IMG/VR virus record: IMGVR_UViG_3300002835_001017
Location: 1-24,952 of that record
Source: a virus
DNA: 24,952 bases
Reading direction: 5' to 3' (one strand)
Within the stretch, counting starts at the first letter, position 1, and every line of letters begins with the position of its first letter. The notes beneath the pieces were generated by a model. The model was not told the DNA's origin. It saw only the letters and a program-made list of their open reading frames with translations, and did not search any database. Of this stretch, positions 15,147 to 23,523 are shown piece after piece. Position numbers and translations under genes: made by a program.

Positions 15147-18100
15147 ATGAGCGAATTATCAAATTTCTTAGTAGAATCTATATTATTGGAGAAAGCGGAT
15201 TCCATAAACAAAGTAGTTGTTGTTTATTCGGGCCGCTTTCAACCTTTTCATAAGGGCCATTACGCAACTTATGAAAACTTAGTACGCAAATTCGGAAAGG
15301 ATAGCGTGTATATCGGAACTTCTAATGTTACCGATTCAAAAAAATCTCCATTTAGTTTTAAGGAAAAAAAAGCAATAATGATGCAGATGTTTGGGATACC
15401 ATCATCTAAAATTGTTAATGTCAAAAATCCATATGCACCTGAAGAAATACTAAAGAAGTATGATTCTGATACAACTGGTTTAATAGTTGTAGTTGGTGAA
15501 AAGGATGAAAATCGTTTAAGTGGTAAATACTTCACTCCATATAAAGGTAAAGTAGAGCAAGGATATTTAGATAAAGGATATGTGTACGCTTCGCCTGCTA
15601 CGGCAAATCCTATTAGTGGAACTGATGTTCGTTATTGGTTGAGTGCTGGAAGTGCAATTGACAGAAAGAAAAACTTTACAAAAGCATATCCAAAATTTGA
15701 TGACCAAATATTCAAATTAATTACTCTTAAGTTAAAGGGATTGAAAGAATGTATTAACGAAGAAATTAAATTAAACGTAAAAGTTGGTGATACTTTATTA
15801 ATGGGTAAATTCAAAAATAAAAAAGTAGTTGTTAAAAATATAGGAACTGATGAATGGGGAATGCCAACAATCAATGGTAAGAAAGCAGTAACATTCAGAA
15901 TTCCTAAAAAAGAAACTCTAAAAGAAACCGCATCTAATAGTGGGTTTGGAGGACAAGATGAACCTGATACATCATTTGTAGCAGATGGACAACCTAGAAT
16001 ATTAAACACAGCTAAACCTGAAAATTGGTACACTCAAGGTGGATATACTCAAATGGATACTCCCAAAGCAGACGCTATGAGAGGTAGAGGTAAATCAAAA
16101 GATACCGAAACTCAATTTAGAAAAGCTTATTACAAATTAAAGAATGTAACACAAAGTACATTAAATCCAGCAGATGACCCACATACTGTTGAAGATTGGC
16201 AAGAAACCGAACCAAATAAAGCAATAGATAAACCTAAAAGATTTTGGGAATTACCTGATAATCAAAAAGATACTATAATTTCAAAAGAAGATATCAAAGA
16301 AATCGTTGATGATTTTGATGAACTATTAGATGAGATGGGACTTGGTGGTGGAGCTGGTGTGGGTTTAAGTTTACCGGGTGGATATATAAATGGAGCACCT
16401 GATAGTGATGATGTTAAGAAGGTTAGTAAAAAACTTAACAACAAAGGAATGAGTGGATATGAGGAAATTGATGAAATAGCAGTTCAGATTGATAATATTC
16501 CTGGTGGGTTAGCAAACGGTATGACATTAAATGATATAGCTAAGCATCATAATATAAGTCCACAAACATTAAAGAATGAATTTATAAAAGGATATGCAAT
16601 AGAAAGAGAACATACTACTGATATTAATATAGCAAAAGAAATTGCATTAGACCATCTATACGAAGACCCAAATTATTATAGTAAACTTTCTAAAATAGAA
16701 ATACCATATAATGAAGGATTCACAAAAGGACAGATATTTGCTGGTAAAATGAAGGTGGGTGGAAGGCCTGTAAATGTAGAAGTTGAATTGGTAGGTTCTG
16801 ATAATAAAAAAAATGAATTTATAACTAAAATCATATTCGTTGATAAAGGATATGAAAGACAATTACCAATAGGTTCTAAGTTACCAATACCGGCTAGAAT
16901 ATTTAGAACACCTGGTGGCGGTTGGAGAAAAATTAAAACACCATCTGCGTTTGAAAATGTAACTGAAGCAACTACATCCGATATAATAAAAGATTTGGAT
17001 AAAGTAAAAAATGATTTAATTAAAAAGGTAGATGTATTAATTGCTAAAAAGAAAAAACTATATTCTAATATGGATATAGAATCTCCAATGAGTGCAGATG
17101 AAAAGAAATTAGATAAGGATATACAATCTATATTTTCACAAATCCAACAATTAATTCTACAAAAAAGAAAAATAAAAGAATCAATAAACGAATCATTATT
17201 ATTAGAAGGTGGTGCGTATGGTCACATGAATCATCCATTTGATATTGAAATGAATCTTACATTTGCTGATTTAAAACAAATTGTGGTAAGGGCATTAAAT
17301 GGTGATTTGGAATTGGCAAGAGAAAAGACTGATGGACAGGCATTGGCAGTTAGTTGGGTTAATGGTAGATTAGTTGCAGCTCGTAACAAATCACACCTAA
17401 AGAACAAAGGTGAAGGTGCTATGACAATAGGACAAGTAGCTACTAAGTTTGCTGGCAGAGGTGGATTAACCGATGCTTACAACTTCGCTATGCAGGATTT
17501 ATCCAAAGCAATTGGAGCACTATCCGAACCTCAACGTAAGAAGGTTTTTAAGGATGGTAGCTCGTTTATGAACTTAGAAGTGATATATCCAACCTCTGTA
17601 AACGTAATCCCTTACAATCAACCCCTATTGGTATTTCATGGTACATTTGATTATGATATCGATGGTACTATTGTAGGTGAGAACCAACAAGCAGCATCTA
17701 TATTAGGTGGAATGATTAAACAAGTAAACGCACATGTTCAATCAAAGTACACAATTCAGGGACCTCCAATTAATAAACTTCCTAAATCGGAACATCTTTC
17801 TAAATTGCAAGGAAAATATTTAGGAATGATTTCTAAACTTCAAAATGAATTTAAATTAGCGGATAGTGATGGTGTGGCTGATTATCATCAAGCATGGTGG
17901 ACTAACTTTGTAGAAAAGAAAGCTAAGAAGTTAGATTATCAACAAAAGATAGGATTAATAAAGAGATGGGCTTTTGGTGATAAGAGTTTCCGTATAGCAG
18001 AAATAACTGATGACAAATTAAGAGCATGGGCTGAACAAACTGATAAGCAAGACCAACAAAAGATAGGGAAGCAAAATCTAATGAGATTTGAGGAGATATT

Positions 18101-18401
18101 TTTAGGAGTTGGTGCTGATGTACTATCTTTTATGGATTCGGTTCTTACAGCAAACCCTGATAGTGCTAAAAGACAAATGGTAGCTCGTTTACAATCAACA
18201 ATAGCTCAAGTAAAAGCAAGTGGTGACCCTAAGAAAATTGAAAAATTAAAATTAGAATTATCTCGCCTAAATGCACTTGGTGGATTTGAAAAGATTGTAC
18301 CAAATGAGGGTATTGTATTTGTATATGGTGGTAACACTTACAAATTAACAGGTGCATTCGCACCCCTAAATCAAATTTTAGGTATTTTCTTCGATAAATA
18401 A
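15147..18401 (+). CDS. NMN-adenylyltransferase-like domain fused to a covalent nucleotidyltransferase (ligase-like) domain
   Basis: A 1084-residue multi-domain protein. Residues ~20-195 are an adenylyl/cytidylyltransferase of NMNAT type: GRFQPFHKGH (29-38) is the HxGH nucleotide-binding motif and ISGTDVR (156-162) matches the ISxTxIR motif. The middle contains a glycine-rich stretch GVGLSLPGGYINGAP (~407-421), a segment EREHTTDINIAKEIALDHL (~490-510) resembling the phage/bacterial DUF5661 pattern, and a Lys/Glu-rich coiled coil (~610-680). Residues ~688-1084 carry ligase-superfamily motifs: KTDG (727-730, motif I, candidate adenylylated Lys727), NLEVIYP around E811 (motif III), LLVFHGTFDYD (~827-837, IIIa), EGIVFVY (1054-1060, IV) and YKLTG with K1066 (V). 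It is probably an RNA or DNA end-modifying ligase coupled to an NAD-forming or nucleotide-activating domain. Repeated ESILLE/ESLLLE sequences at residues 10-15 and 682-687 suggest prohead targeting or cleavage sites. Confidence 0.82.
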   Translation: MSELSNFLVESILLEKADSINKVVVVYSGRFQPFHKGHYATYENLVRKFGKDSVYIGTSNVTDSKKSPFSFKEKKAIMMQMFGIPSSKIVNVKNPYAPEEILKKYDSDTTGLIVVVGEKDENRLSGKYFTPYKGKVEQGYLDKGYVYASPATANPISGTDVRYWLSAGSAIDRKKNFTKAYPKFDDQIFKLITLKLKGLKECINEEIKLNVKVGDTLLMGKFKNKKVVVKNIGTDEWGMPTINGKKAVTFRIPKKETLKETASNSGFGGQDEPDTSFVADGQPRILNTAKPENWYTQGGYTQMDTPKADAMRGRGKSKDTETQFRKAYYKLKNVTQSTLNPADDPHTVEDWQETEPNKAIDKPKRFWELPDNQKDTIISKEDIKEIVDDFDELLDEMGLGGGAGVGLSLPGGYINGAPDSDDVKKVSKKLNNKGMSGYEEIDEIAVQIDNIPGGLANGMTLNDIAKHHNISPQTLKNEFIKGYAIEREHTTDINIAKEIALDHLYEDPNYYSKLSKIEIPYNEGFTKGQIFAGKMKVGGRPVNVEVELVGSDNKKNEFITKIIFVDKGYERQLPIGSKLPIPARIFRTPGGGWRKIKTPSAFENVTEATTSDIIKDLDKVKNDLIKKVDVLIAKKKKLYSNMDIESPMSADEKKLDKDIQSIFSQIQQLILQKRKIKESINESLLLEGGAYGHMNHPFDIEMNLTFADLKQIVVRALNGDLELAREKTDGQALAVSWVNGRLVAARNKSHLKNKGEGAMTIGQVATKFAGRGGLTDAYNFAMQDLSKAIGALSEPQRKKVFKDGSSFMNLEVIYPTSVNVIPYNQPLLVFHGTFDYDIDGTIVGENQQAASILGGMIKQVNAHVQSKYTIQGPPINKLPKSEHLSKLQGKYLGMISKLQNEFKLADSDGVADYHQAWWTNFVEKKAKKLDYQQKIGLIKRWAFGDKSFRIAEITDDKLRAWAEQTDKQDQQKIGKQNLMRFEEIFLGVGADVLSFMDSVLTANPDSAKRQMVARLQSTIAQVKASGDPKKIEKLKLELSRLNALGGFEKIVPNEGIVFVYGGNTYKLTGAFAPLNQILGIFFDK

Positions 18402-18419
18402 TCGTTTTCTTTATTTTGA

Positions 18420-18428
18420 TATACTTAT
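18420..18428 (+). promoter_or_regulatory. Late-promoter-like box upstream of the terminase genes
   Basis: TATACTTAT, followed by ATATA as in the 18-bp repeats (14 bp identical), 24 bp before the ATG at 18453. Confidence 0.55.
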
Positions 18429-18452
18429 ATATACAAATATATCGTAAGTAAT

Positions 18453-19136
18453 ATGGCAAAGGAATTCAATAAAAAGTTTATGCATCCAACACGTAGAAAG
18501 TTGGTGGATATGGTAATGCATGGCGCCGAATATGAAAAGGAATCATTTATTTCATTTTCTGGAGCAGATAAGGAAATTATAAAACGTAAGGTTGGTGAAA
18601 AATGGACTGATGAAGATGGTAAGTCTTGGGAGCAATTGGAAGCTGGTAAAGTTCAAACATCGGAGTTAGGTGATACTATGGCAGAAGTTAGAGCTTATTT
18701 AGATAAGTTAAACACTTGTAAAGATGAAGATTGTAAAACTATTAAACCAGGTAGAGTTGATAAAAAATTAATATCTAAAACTGGATATTGTATTACTTGT
18801 TTAGCAAAAAAAGAATCGCAGATTAAACTTGATGGATTATGGGGTTATTACGAAACATATAAAATCACATCTAATATGATTGCACATGGTAATGATGTTG
18901 TTGCTCAATTTAAACAAGCGTATAGAGATGCAAAACAAACTTATGAAGTGGTTCAAGAAGATGGTAAGATTGAAAAGTGGAGTATGGAAAGAGATGTGGA
19001 AGAACTTAAAGCAGAAATCCTTTTAGAAATTGTTAAATTTGAAGATGAGATTCAACAAGCTACTAAATTAAGAAATGAGGCTTACGATAAATTAAAAGAT
19101 AAAAATTACGATTTAGTAAGACCCCTTAACGATTAA
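18453..19136 (+). CDS. Putative terminase small subunit (gp16-position) with Cys4 motif
   Basis: A 227-residue protein whose stop is separated by 1 nt from the terminase large-subunit start. This is the place and spacing expected of a small terminase subunit, which recognises phage DNA and regulates the motor. A basic N-terminus (residues 1-20) is followed by a mixed region, then four cysteines arranged as C89-x4-C94 and C113-x2-C116, plausible as a zinc site. Two helical segments fill residues ~135-225, the second (ERDVEELKAEILLEIVKFED) being coiled-coil-like. T4 gp16 is shorter (164 residues) and I cannot see direct sequence identity to it, so the name rests on context and general architecture. 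A head-completion or other packaging accessory protein is the main alternative. Confidence 0.6.
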   Translation: MAKEFNKKFMHPTRRKLVDMVMHGAEYEKESFISFSGADKEIIKRKVGEKWTDEDGKSWEQLEAGKVQTSELGDTMAEVRAYLDKLNTCKDEDCKTIKPGRVDKKLISKTGYCITCLAKKESQIKLDGLWGYYETYKITSNMIAHGNDVVAQFKQAYRDAKQTYEVVQEDGKIEKWSMERDVEELKAEILLEIVKFEDEIQQATKLRNEAYDKLKDKNYDLVRPLND

Positions 19137-19137
19137 T

Positions 19138-20733
19138 ATGAGTACTGGTATAACACAAAAGAAATCTCTAAAAGATATTATTGCAGAAGAATACAAAAAG
19201 TGTGCGGTAGACCCGATTCACTTTATGAAAAAGTATTGTATGATTCAACATCCGGTAAGAGGTAAAATACCCTTTCATCTATTTCCATTTCAGGAAAAGA
19301 CTTTAATTCAATTTGCAGGTAATAGATTTAATGTAGTATTGAAATCACGTCAAACTGGTATTTCAACCTTATCGGCTGGATACGCACTTTGGAAAATGAT
19401 ATTTAATTCTGATTTTAACGTATTGGTTATTGCAACAAAGCAAGATGTTGCAAAGAACTTAGTAACTAAGGTAAGAGTGATGCATGAATTACTTCCTAGT
19501 TGGCTTAAGGGAGGTTCTATGGAGGATAACAAGCTTTCCCTTCGTTTACACAATGGTTCTCAAATTAAAGCTATTGCAAGTTCTCCTGATGCAGGACGTT
19601 CGGAAGCATTATCACTTCTAATATTTGATGAGGCAGCTTTCATTGATGATATCGATGAGATTTGGGTGGCAGCTCAATCAACATTATCTACGGGTGGTAG
19701 TTGTATTGCATTATCCACTCCTAATGGTGTGGGTAATTGGTTTCACCAAACTTGGTTAGGAGCTGAGGAAAGTAGAAACCCATTCAATACAATCAGATTA
19801 CATTGGACAGTGCATCCTGAAAGAGACCAAAAATGGAGAGATGAGCAAGAAAAACTATTAGGACCTAAAAAAGCAGCACAAGAATGTGATTGTGATTTCG
19901 TATCTTCTGGTGAAACTGTAATTGAACCGGAAACCCTAATGTTCTATAAAGAAACATACATTCAGGACCCAATTGAGAAAGGTGGATTTGATGGAAACCT
20001 TTGGAAATGGGAGCATGCCGATTATAATAAATCTTATATGGTTGTGGCCGATGTGGCCAGAGGTGATGGTGGGGATTACTCTACCTGCCATGTAATTGAT
20101 ATTGTAAACGCAACTCAAGTAGCAGAATATAAAGGTAAAGTGGATACAAAAGATTTTGGAAATTTCTTAGTAGCACTTTCAACTGAATACAATGATGCAT
20201 TACTTGTAATAGAGAACGCAAACATTGGTTGGGCAACAATTCAGCAAGTAATTGATAGAGGATATAAAAACTTATTCTATATGAGTAAGGATTTAAAGTA
20301 TATTGATATCCAACATCAAATGACAAATAAATACAGGTCAGAAGAAAGAGGATTGGTAGCTGGATTTTCAACTACTTCTAAGACTAGACCTTTAATCATA
20401 TCTAAATTAACCGATTACTTCAGAGAGAAATCAGTTATAGTTCGTTCTTCTCGTTTAATAGATGAGTTATTCACATTTATCTATATGAATGGTAGAGCAG
20501 AGGCTATGAAAGGTTATAATGATGATTTGACAATGGCATTTTCAATAGGATTATGGGTTAGAGATACCGCACTTAGATTAAGACAAGAAGGTATTGACTT
20601 AACTAAAAACGCAGTTTCTGGTATAACATCAAATGCATATCAAGGAGTTTATGGTGGTGGGTTTGGTGATAGTGAAAATCCTTGGAAAATGAGAGTTGGT
20701 GATGGATTTGAAGATTTATCCGAATGGTTATAG
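19138..20733 (+). CDS. Terminase large subunit, ATPase-nuclease packaging motor (gp17-like)
   Basis: A 531-residue motor protein. The N-terminal ATPase shows an upstream region FPFQEKTLIQF, Walker A KSRQTGIST (K69-T77), Walker B LLIFDEAAFI (D164, E165) and the coupling motif ALSTPNG (~192-198). The C-terminal RNase H-like nuclease shows VADVARGDGGDYS with D305, LVIENANIGW with E359, and NDDLTMAFSIGLW with D462/D463, giving the expected acidic metal-binding triad. The protein is somewhat shorter than T4 gp17 (610 residues) but all catalytic elements are present. It docks on the portal encoded 72 bp downstream, translocates DNA and makes the headful cut. It is co-transcribed with the preceding putative small subunit. 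Confidence 0.96.
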   Translation: MSTGITQKKSLKDIIAEEYKKCAVDPIHFMKKYCMIQHPVRGKIPFHLFPFQEKTLIQFAGNRFNVVLKSRQTGISTLSAGYALWKMIFNSDFNVLVIATKQDVAKNLVTKVRVMHELLPSWLKGGSMEDNKLSLRLHNGSQIKAIASSPDAGRSEALSLLIFDEAAFIDDIDEIWVAAQSTLSTGGSCIALSTPNGVGNWFHQTWLGAEESRNPFNTIRLHWTVHPERDQKWRDEQEKLLGPKKAAQECDCDFVSSGETVIEPETLMFYKETYIQDPIEKGGFDGNLWKWEHADYNKSYMVVADVARGDGGDYSTCHVIDIVNATQVAEYKGKVDTKDFGNFLVALSTEYNDALLVIENANIGWATIQQVIDRGYKNLFYMSKDLKYIDIQHQMTNKYRSEERGLVAGFSTTSKTRPLIISKLTDYFREKSVIVRSSRLIDELFTFIYMNGRAEAMKGYNDDLTMAFSIGLWVRDTALRLRQEGIDLTKNAVSGITSNAYQGVYGGGFGDSENPWKMRVGDGFEDLSEWL

Positions 20734-20749
20734 TGTTTTGATAAATTAC

Positions 20750-20758
20750 GATATTTAT
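20750..20758 (+). promoter_or_regulatory. Late-promoter-like box upstream of the portal gene
   Basis: GATATTTAT (8 of 9 to the box), 47 bp before the ATG at 20806. It forms part of a small dyad GATAT-TT-ATATC. The longer distance leaves a ~45-nt leader containing a T7 run near 20780. Confidence 0.4.
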
Positions 20759-20805
20759 ATCATATAATGTCAAAATAGGATTTTTTTAGAAATTAATAAT
20801 AAAAT

Positions 20806-22575
20806 ATGGCAGAACAGGAAATAGATGATAGAAGTTTTTTTGGTAGGTTAAAGAAGTTATTCTCAACCAGCGCAATCGTAACCGTTGATAGTGACGGTAA
20901 ACGTAAGGTTGTAGATACGGATGAACGCCAAATGAATACAAACTTCGTAAATCTTAGAGATAGATATACAAAGTTACAAAGGTCTTACTACGAAAGCCAA
21001 ACTGGTGCACAATCAATGGCATATCATCAAGTTCGTAGAGAACTTTTTAGAGATTATGATGCTATGGATAATGACCCAATCATTTCTTCTGCATTAGATA
21101 TATATTCTGATGAATCTACAACAAAAAATGAATATGGTGATGTACTTCATATCCGTTCATCAAATGAAAATGTAAGTTCAATTCTTCATAATTTATTTTA
21201 TGATGTAATGAATATAGAATTTAATTTATGGCCTTGGACTAGAAACCTTGTAAAATATGGTGATTTTTTCTTGGCATTGGAAATTGCAGAAGGTAAAGGT
21301 ATTGTAAATGTAATACCATATTCTGTATATAATACGGAAAGATTGGAAGGCACAGACCCAAATAATCAAAATTATATTAAATTTAAATGTGAAGTTGATA
21401 GATATGGTAAGAAGGAATATGAGAACTATGAAATGGCTCACTTCCGTTTACTATCTGATACAAATTTCTTACCATATGGTAAAGCAATGATTGAAGGTGG
21501 TCGTAGAGTTTGGAAGCAAATATCACTTATGGAAGATGCTATGATGATACATCGTATTATGAGAGCACCTGAAAAAAGAGTATTTAAAATTGATATTGGT
21601 AATATAAATCCGCAAGAAGTTGATAACTACATGCAAAAGATTATTACCAAAATGAAGAAAACTCCGTTTGTTAATAAAGATACAGGAGATTACAACTTAA
21701 AATACAATATTCAGAATCTTACCGAAGATTTCTTTTTACCTGTTAGAGGTGGGGATAGTGGTACATCAATTGAAAACTTACAAGGTTTAGAATATACAGC
21801 AACAGAAGATATTGATTATTTAAAAGCTAAACTATTTGCAGCATTAAAAGTACCTAAATCATTTTTAGGATATGAAGAAGATGTAAATGGTAAAGCAACT
21901 CTTGCCGCTCAAGATGTTCGTTTCGCTAGAACTATTGAAAGAATTCAAAGAACAATTGTTAGTGAATTAACTAAAATAGCAATTGTACATTTGGCATCTC
22001 AAGGTATTGATGATTCCGAAATGACAAACTTCCAACTTACTTTAACTAACGCTTCTACAATATATGAGCAAGAGAAAGTAAATCTTTGGAGTGAAAAGAC
22101 AAGATTAGCATCTGATTTGAAAGCATTGAATATGTTATCAAGCGATTGGGTATTCCATAACGTATTTGGAATGAGTGAAGATGAAATGGATGTAGAGAGA
22201 GCTAAAATGGTATTAGACCTTAAAGATAGATTCCGTTACAACTCAATTGAACAGCAAGGAGAAGACCCAGCTAATCCACCACCGCAACAAAATGTGGAGG
22301 AGGAAATTGAAAAAATGAAACAAAATATTGTAGATAATAAAGGTGGTAGACCAAGAGAGGGAAATACTTACGGAAAGGATAAACATCCATTAGGTAGAGA
22401 CCCATTGGGTAACAAAGAAAATGAAGCAGATAGAAAGAGAGAAACTCGAACAAATGAATCAGGAAAAAGACTAGCACGTGAATATATAAATGGAATTTCA
22501 TCAAAAAAGAAGATAATATCGGAAAAAACTTCACTTTTAGATGAAAATAATTTGATAGATGACACTAAATTTTAA
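20806..22575 (+). CDS. Portal vertex protein (gp20-like)
   Basis: A 589-residue protein with the typical T4-family portal signature. It shows SSALDIYSDEST early (~95-106), NLVKYGDFFLALEI, MRAPEKRVFKIDIGN (from residue 252), EDFFLPVRGGDSGTSIENL (from 307), then DIDYLKAKLFAALKVPKSFL and a helical segment RFARTIERIQRTIVSELTKIA. Twelve copies form the ring through which DNA enters the head and on which the prohead core and terminase assemble. The last ~100 residues are very charged and low in hydrophobics (GRPREGNTYGKDKHPLGRDP), an extension likely exposed or flexible. It sits directly after the terminase with no tail tube or sheath genes between them, unlike T4. Confidence 0.96.
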   Translation: MAEQEIDDRSFFGRLKKLFSTSAIVTVDSDGKRKVVDTDERQMNTNFVNLRDRYTKLQRSYYESQTGAQSMAYHQVRRELFRDYDAMDNDPIISSALDIYSDESTTKNEYGDVLHIRSSNENVSSILHNLFYDVMNIEFNLWPWTRNLVKYGDFFLALEIAEGKGIVNVIPYSVYNTERLEGTDPNNQNYIKFKCEVDRYGKKEYENYEMAHFRLLSDTNFLPYGKAMIEGGRRVWKQISLMEDAMMIHRIMRAPEKRVFKIDIGNINPQEVDNYMQKIITKMKKTPFVNKDTGDYNLKYNIQNLTEDFFLPVRGGDSGTSIENLQGLEYTATEDIDYLKAKLFAALKVPKSFLGYEEDVNGKATLAAQDVRFARTIERIQRTIVSELTKIAIVHLASQGIDDSEMTNFQLTLTNASTIYEQEKVNLWSEKTRLASDLKALNMLSSDWVFHNVFGMSEDEMDVERAKMVLDLKDRFRYNSIEQQGEDPANPPPQQNVEEEIEKMKQNIVDNKGGRPREGNTYGKDKHPLGRDPLGNKENEADRKRETRTNESGKRLAREYINGISSKKKIISEKTSLLDENNLIDDTKF

Positions 22576-22591
22576 TAAACATTAAAAAGTT

Positions 22592-22600
22592 TATATTTAT
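22592..22600 (+). promoter_or_regulatory. Late-promoter-like box upstream of the prohead-core cluster
   Basis: TATATTTAT, matching the box family at all 9 positions, 41 bp before the ATG at 22642. It would drive the run of closely spaced genes from 22642 to the protease at the window edge. Confidence 0.5.
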
Positions 22601-22641
22601 ATGTGTTAGTTTATAGACATAGGTTAAACATAGGGTAATAA

Positions 22642-23523
22642 ATGAAAAAAATAAAACATTCCAAAATTAAGAATACTGGAGTGTTATTTGAATTATTAGT
22701 AAGACAAATAACATTAGAGGTACTTAATGGTGATAAGACGGAAAACGCAAAAAAAATAGTAAAAGAGTTCTTTGCATCTGGCACTGAATTAAATAAAGAA
22801 TTACGTCTTTATGATTTGCTATTAAAAGAAAAATACAATTCGGAATCAAAAGCCGAAATGTTTGTTGAAACTGTATCACAGGCTCATTCTAAATTGAATG
22901 TTGCAAAATTATCAAAGGAGAAGTATAATCTTATTAAAGAGATTAATGCAAAATTTGAATTAGAGCAATTTTTATCATCCCCTATAACAAATTATAAAGT
23001 AATTGCATCTATATATAAGGTGTTCGAATCAAGAAAAACTGAAAATTACGATATTAAAGATATATTCAATTCAAAGGTAACACTTATTGAAAATATCATT
23101 TCTAGACCTACTGTAAATAAAATAATACCTACAACAGATAGTACAAAGTTGATAGAAACATATAAACAACAAGACAAAGACCTACGTTTACTAACTTATA
23201 AGATTCTTGTTGAAACTTTCAATAAAAAATATACAAATTTAAATGATAAACAAAAAAGTTTATTAAAAGAGTATATTAACAATATGTCTAATACATCTAA
23301 ATTTAAAGATTATTTGGCAGTAGAACTTCCACAAATTGTTAGCGAATTAAAAGTTATCAAATCTAAAATCGGTGATAAAGTTACTACTATTAAATTATCA
23401 GAAACTATTTCTGTTTTAGAAAAAATGAAAATTGGTAAAACTGTAACCGATAATCACGTTTCATCTATAATGCTTTCTTATGAGTTAATCAAAGAATTAA
23501 AATCAAAGGTAAATGTCAAATAG
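22642..23523 (+). CDS. Conserved-type T4-like phage protein between portal and prohead protease, possible core protein
   Basis: A 293-residue, Lys/Glu-rich, nearly all-helical protein beginning MKKIKHSKIKNTGVLFELLV and continuing with RQITLEVLNGDK. The pattern KIKNTG-x-LFELLVRQIT resembles a hypothetical protein I associate with the head cluster of marine T4-like phages, but I cannot assign a characterised function. No catalytic motif, signal peptide or membrane segment is visible. It occupies the gp67/gp68 position (prohead core genes between portal gp20 and protease gp21 in T4), so a scaffold-core role is plausible by position only. Its 3' end overlaps the next gene by 11 bp, indicating translational coupling. 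Confidence 0.75.
   Translation: MKKIKHSKIKNTGVLFELLVRQITLEVLNGDKTENAKKIVKEFFASGTELNKELRLYDLLLKEKYNSESKAEMFVETVSQAHSKLNVAKLSKEKYNLIKEINAKFELEQFLSSPITNYKVIASIYKVFESRKTENYDIKDIFNSKVTLIENIISRPTVNKIIPTTDSTKLIETYKQQDKDLRLLTYKILVETFNKKYTNLNDKQKSLLKEYINNMSNTSKFKDYLAVELPQIVSELKVIKSKIGDKVTTIKLSETISVLEKMKIGKTVTDNHVSSIMLSYELIKELKSKVNVK

Noticed and set aside
15632-16033. 133-residue minus-strand open frame
   Set aside because: Antisense shadow of the NMNAT-ligase gene with no start context or domain.
20770-20800. T-run after the terminase gene as a terminator
   Set aside because: No stable G/C stem precedes the T7 run; the nearby GATAT/ATATC dyad is too weak.
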